Positions 6,903-8,452 of a DNA stretch of 8,452 nucleotides are shown here, in pieces. Under the pieces are notes generated by a model that had not been told where the DNA came from, made no database searches, and worked only from the letters and a program-made list of their open reading frames with translations. The position numbers were made by a program, and so were the translations under genes. Source of the DNA: CAYSLU01 sp964431965 (GTDB taxonomy: Bacteria > Verrucomicrobiota > Kiritimatiellia > CAIKKV01 > CAYSLU01); assembly GCA_964431965.1 (NCBI GenBank), contig CAYSLU010000137.1:1-8452 (forward strand). Reading direction: 5' to 3'. Every line of letters starts with the position of its first letter. The stretch's first letter is position 1.

Positions 6903-6931
6903 ATGCTGCCACGCGATCGCCGGAGCGTCAA
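6903..6931 (-). promoter_or_regulatory. Weak candidate promoter for lpxK, with inverted repeat
   Basis: TTGACG (6926-6931) is followed by a 17-base spacer and CAGCAT (6903-6908). The -35 matches five of six consensus bases and the -10 only three. A start near 6896 would leave about 20 bases before the lpxK ATG. A 7-bp inverted repeat (CGGAGCG 6921-6927, CGCTCCG 6938-6944) straddles the -35 box and could be an operator or chance. Confidence 0.35.
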
Positions 6932-6957
6932 GGCGAGCGCTCCGACTCCACAAGCGA

Positions 6958-6985
6958 CAGGGGGCGGCGCTGCCGCCGCCCCCTG
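6958..6985 (-). terminator. GC-rich 12-bp hairpin after the oxidoreductase
   Basis: Arms 6958-6969 and 6974-6985 are perfectly complementary (12 bp) with a 4-base loop. The hairpin lies 26 bases past the oxidoreductase stop and about 80 bases before lpxK, a natural place for a terminator. No T-run follows on the minus strand, so it is at best an atypical intrinsic terminator; an RNA-stabilising 3' structure is the alternative. Confidence 0.45.
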
Positions 6986-7011
6986 CGCACACCTGCTGCC
7001 GCCGGGCCCGA

Positions 7012-8043
7012 TCAGGCGTACTTCGCTTTCATCGCGACGCCCTTGGCCGCGCTCCGGCAGGCCAGGTCGAGGATGTGGATGGGCCGGCGCGCCCACTCCG
7101 GCGTGATCACGAGCTTCTCGCCCTTCACCAGGTGATCCGCGATGTTCTGGTAGAACCGCCAGCCCTCGGACGCCGGCTGCGGACCCTTGGTCACCACCGT
7201 GTGTCCGTCCGCGTTATGCGTCGTCACTTCCCAGCTGCCGAAGTCCAGCCAGTACGTCCCCTTCGTGCCCGTGATCACCATGCTGCCGGGCTTCGGACGC
7301 GAGTCGATGCTGCTGATGCTGAGCGTCGACCACGCGCCATTCGCATAGCGGATGACGGCAAACCCCTCGTCCTCGTTGGTGTCTCGCTTCCACGGCGTCT
7401 GAGGAGCCCAGTACCCGTTCTTCGCGTAGCCCGACACCTCCACGATGTCGGCCGTGACGATCTGCAGCGTGTACTCCAGAAGGTGCACGCCCCAGTCGTA
7501 CAGGATGCCGCCGGAGATGGACTTGCTGCTGCGCCACCAGTCCCGGGGCTTGCCCCAGCCGCCCATGTGGACCTCGACGCGAACCACGTCGCCGATCACG
7601 CCGGCCCGGATCTGCTCGGACGCCCGCATGATCCAGCCGTCCCAGTGCCGGTTGTGATAGGTCGACAGAACGACCTTCCGCTTCTTCGCGGCCGCAATCA
7701 TCGCGTCACACTCAGCCGTCGTGATCGCCATCGGCTTCTCGCACATCACGTGGCGGCCGGCGTTCAGGCACTGCAGCGCGATCTTCGCGTGCGTGTTGTG
7801 CGGCGTGATGATCGCCAGCAGGTCGACCGACGACTTCTGGAGCATGGCCGCGGTCGAGCTGTAGGTCTCGATGCCTGGGAAATCCTTCTTCGCCTGCTCC
7901 AACCGGGCCGGATCGATCTCGACGACCGCGCAGGGCGTCATTCCCGCGCGCTTCATCTCGTTCAGGTGGGCCATCCCCATGTTGAACGAGCCGCCGTACC
8001 CGATCACGCCGACCTTGATGTCCGATGCCTGCTTGTACTTCAT
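7012..8043 (-). CDS. Gfo/Idh/MocA family NAD(P)-dependent oxidoreductase
   Basis: A 343-residue predicted cytoplasmic oxidoreductase of the glucose-fructose oxidoreductase/inositol dehydrogenase/MocA family. The N-terminal Rossmann domain has VGVIGYGGSFNMGMAH (11-26) and an acidic E42/D44 after the second strand. CEKPMA (101-106) holds K103, the conserved catalytic lysine, and GGILYDWGVHLLE (178-190) holds D183 and H187, matching the family's C-terminal catalytic motif. These enzymes oxidise or reduce sugars or inositols; the substrate cannot be told from sequence here. The ATG at 8043 is chosen because AAAGGA at 8052-8057 sits 8 bases upstream; another ATG at 8052 would overlap that SD. There is no signal peptide. 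The gene has its own promoter-like boxes (8099-8126) and is followed by a hairpin, so it is probably monocistronic. No partner sugar gene is in view. Confidence 0.92.
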   Translation of the reverse strand: MKYKQASDIKVGVIGYGGSFNMGMAHLNEMKRAGMTPCAVVEIDPARLEQAKKDFPGIETYSSTAAMLQKSSVDLLAIITPHNTHAKIALQCLNAGRHVMCEKPMAITTAECDAMIAAAKKRKVVLSTYHNRHWDGWIMRASEQIRAGVIGDVVRVEVHMGGWGKPRDWWRSSKSISGGILYDWGVHLLEYTLQIVTADIVEVSGYAKNGYWAPQTPWKRDTNEDEGFAVIRYANGAWSTLSISSIDSRPKPGSMVITGTKGTYWLDFGSWEVTTHNADGHTVVTKGPQPASEGWRFYQNIADHLVKGEKLVITPEWARRPIHILDLACRSAAKGVAMKAKYA

Positions 8044-8051
8044 GCGCCGCA

Positions 8052-8057
8052 TCCTTT
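8052..8057 (-). promoter_or_regulatory. Ribosome binding site deciding the oxidoreductase start
   Basis: AAAGGA on the minus strand is 8 bases from the ATG at 8041-8043. The alternative ATG at 8050-8052 overlaps the site itself, so the downstream ATG is preferred. Confidence 0.6.
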
Positions 8058-8098
8058 CGCTGAAACCGCTCCGCCTTTTGACCGGCAAAGACCGCTCC

Positions 8099-8126
8099 CT
8101 TATACGCCCCCCGCCCGCGCCTTCAA
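8099..8126 (-). promoter_or_regulatory. Candidate sigma70-type promoter of the oxidoreductase gene
   Basis: TTGAAG (8121-8126), a 16-base spacer, and TATAAG (8099-8104, five of six consensus). The predicted start near 8092 gives a 5' leader of about 50 bases carrying the SD. The AT-containing boxes stand out in a very GC-rich stretch. Confidence 0.55.
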
Positions 8127-8127
8127 G

Positions 8128-8452
8128 CGATAAGTGCGGCCGCAGATCTACGGATGACGTCCTTTGGGCTCGACGGCGACATTCCGCGGGCTCGTTGTGG
8201 GCGCGGACGACACGGCGTGCCCGCCGCGGCTTCTGGGCGAAGGCGGGAGATCGTCCCGCCAGGAACATCGCCAAGGAACGCCTGCACGTGGAGCTGGAGG
8301 GTCCGCCTCCATGCGGACCGTTGCCCTCAGGCCCAGCGCGGGACCCTCGTTAGCCGTGGATCTGAGCCGCCCACGCGCCCATCGCCGTTCGGTGACGGAT
8401 GGAAGCCGGGGTTCAGAACGATCACTCCAGCCTCACCCGGCATCGGCATCGG
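8128..8452. other. Right-end region with no convincing gene
   Basis: No frame resembles a known protein. Two perfect 7-bp hairpins are present: 8242-8248 with 8254-8260, and 8300-8306 with 8313-8319. On the plus strand an ATG at 8311 has GGAGGG 9 bases upstream and stays open to the window edge (47 codons). Its composition (R, S, P-rich) is not protein-like, and its start lies partly in a hairpin. On the minus strand a frame from the edge stays open about 42 codons. Neither is annotated as a gene. The hairpin-rich stretch may belong to a dispersed repeat family. Confidence 0.4.

Noticed and set aside
5627..7135. Plus-strand 502-codon open frame antisense to lpxK
   Set aside because: It lies across real lpxK coding sequence and has low-complexity composition (H, Q, R, L-rich).
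6865..8133. Plus-strand 422-codon open frame antisense to the oxidoreductase
   Set aside because: Shadow frame; the minus strand has a complete Gfo/Idh/MocA protein with SD and promoter.
8311..8452. Partial plus-strand gene with GGAGGG upstream
   Set aside because: Only 47 codons to the edge with non-protein-like composition, and the start is inside a hairpin; more right-hand sequence would be decisive.

Overview
This is a GC-rich bacterial window (very roughly two-thirds G+C, estimated by eye). It carries lipid A and LPS-core genes (lpxK, a waaF-like gene), so the host should be a diderm that makes lipopolysaccharide. The lipid A genes, a Gfo/Idh/MocA oxidoreductase and a GspG-like protein together resemble the PVC superphylum (Lentisphaerae, Kiritimatiellota, Planctomycetes). 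That placement is inference; no ribosomal or other phylogenetic marker protein is present.

Left part, plus strand (1-3711). About 380 noncoding bases with short degenerate direct repeats come first. They are followed by a two-gene unit joined by an ATGA stop/start overlap. Its first gene is an 805-residue fusion of a Cas4/RecB-like PD-(D/E)XK nuclease to an XPD/DinG-type helicase with four candidate Fe-S cysteines. Its second gene is a 305-residue DUF1848 protein with a radical-SAM-like CX3CX2C cluster near its C-terminus. This looks like a DNA-repair or nucleic-acid-processing pair and is the most interesting part of the window.

Convergent gap (3712-3866). It holds an imperfect inverted repeat with 27-base arms whose arm differences are all transitions. 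It resembles a dispersed repeat found in many bacterial genomes.

Right part, minus strand (8043 down to 3867). In transcription order: a Gfo/Idh/MocA oxidoreductase with a good promoter and SD; a gap with a perfect 12-bp hairpin and a weak promoter; lpxK overlapping a waaF-like GT9 glycosyltransferase; tRNA-Ala(GGC) with encoded CCA and a promoter whose -35 contains the waaF stop codon; and a zinc-ribbon membrane protein with a GspG-like periplasmic domain. lpxK and waaF act in sequence in outer-membrane LPS assembly. The oxidoreductase and the GspG-like protein have no evident pathway link to them.

The right end (8128-8452) shows no convincing gene and contains two short perfect hairpins.
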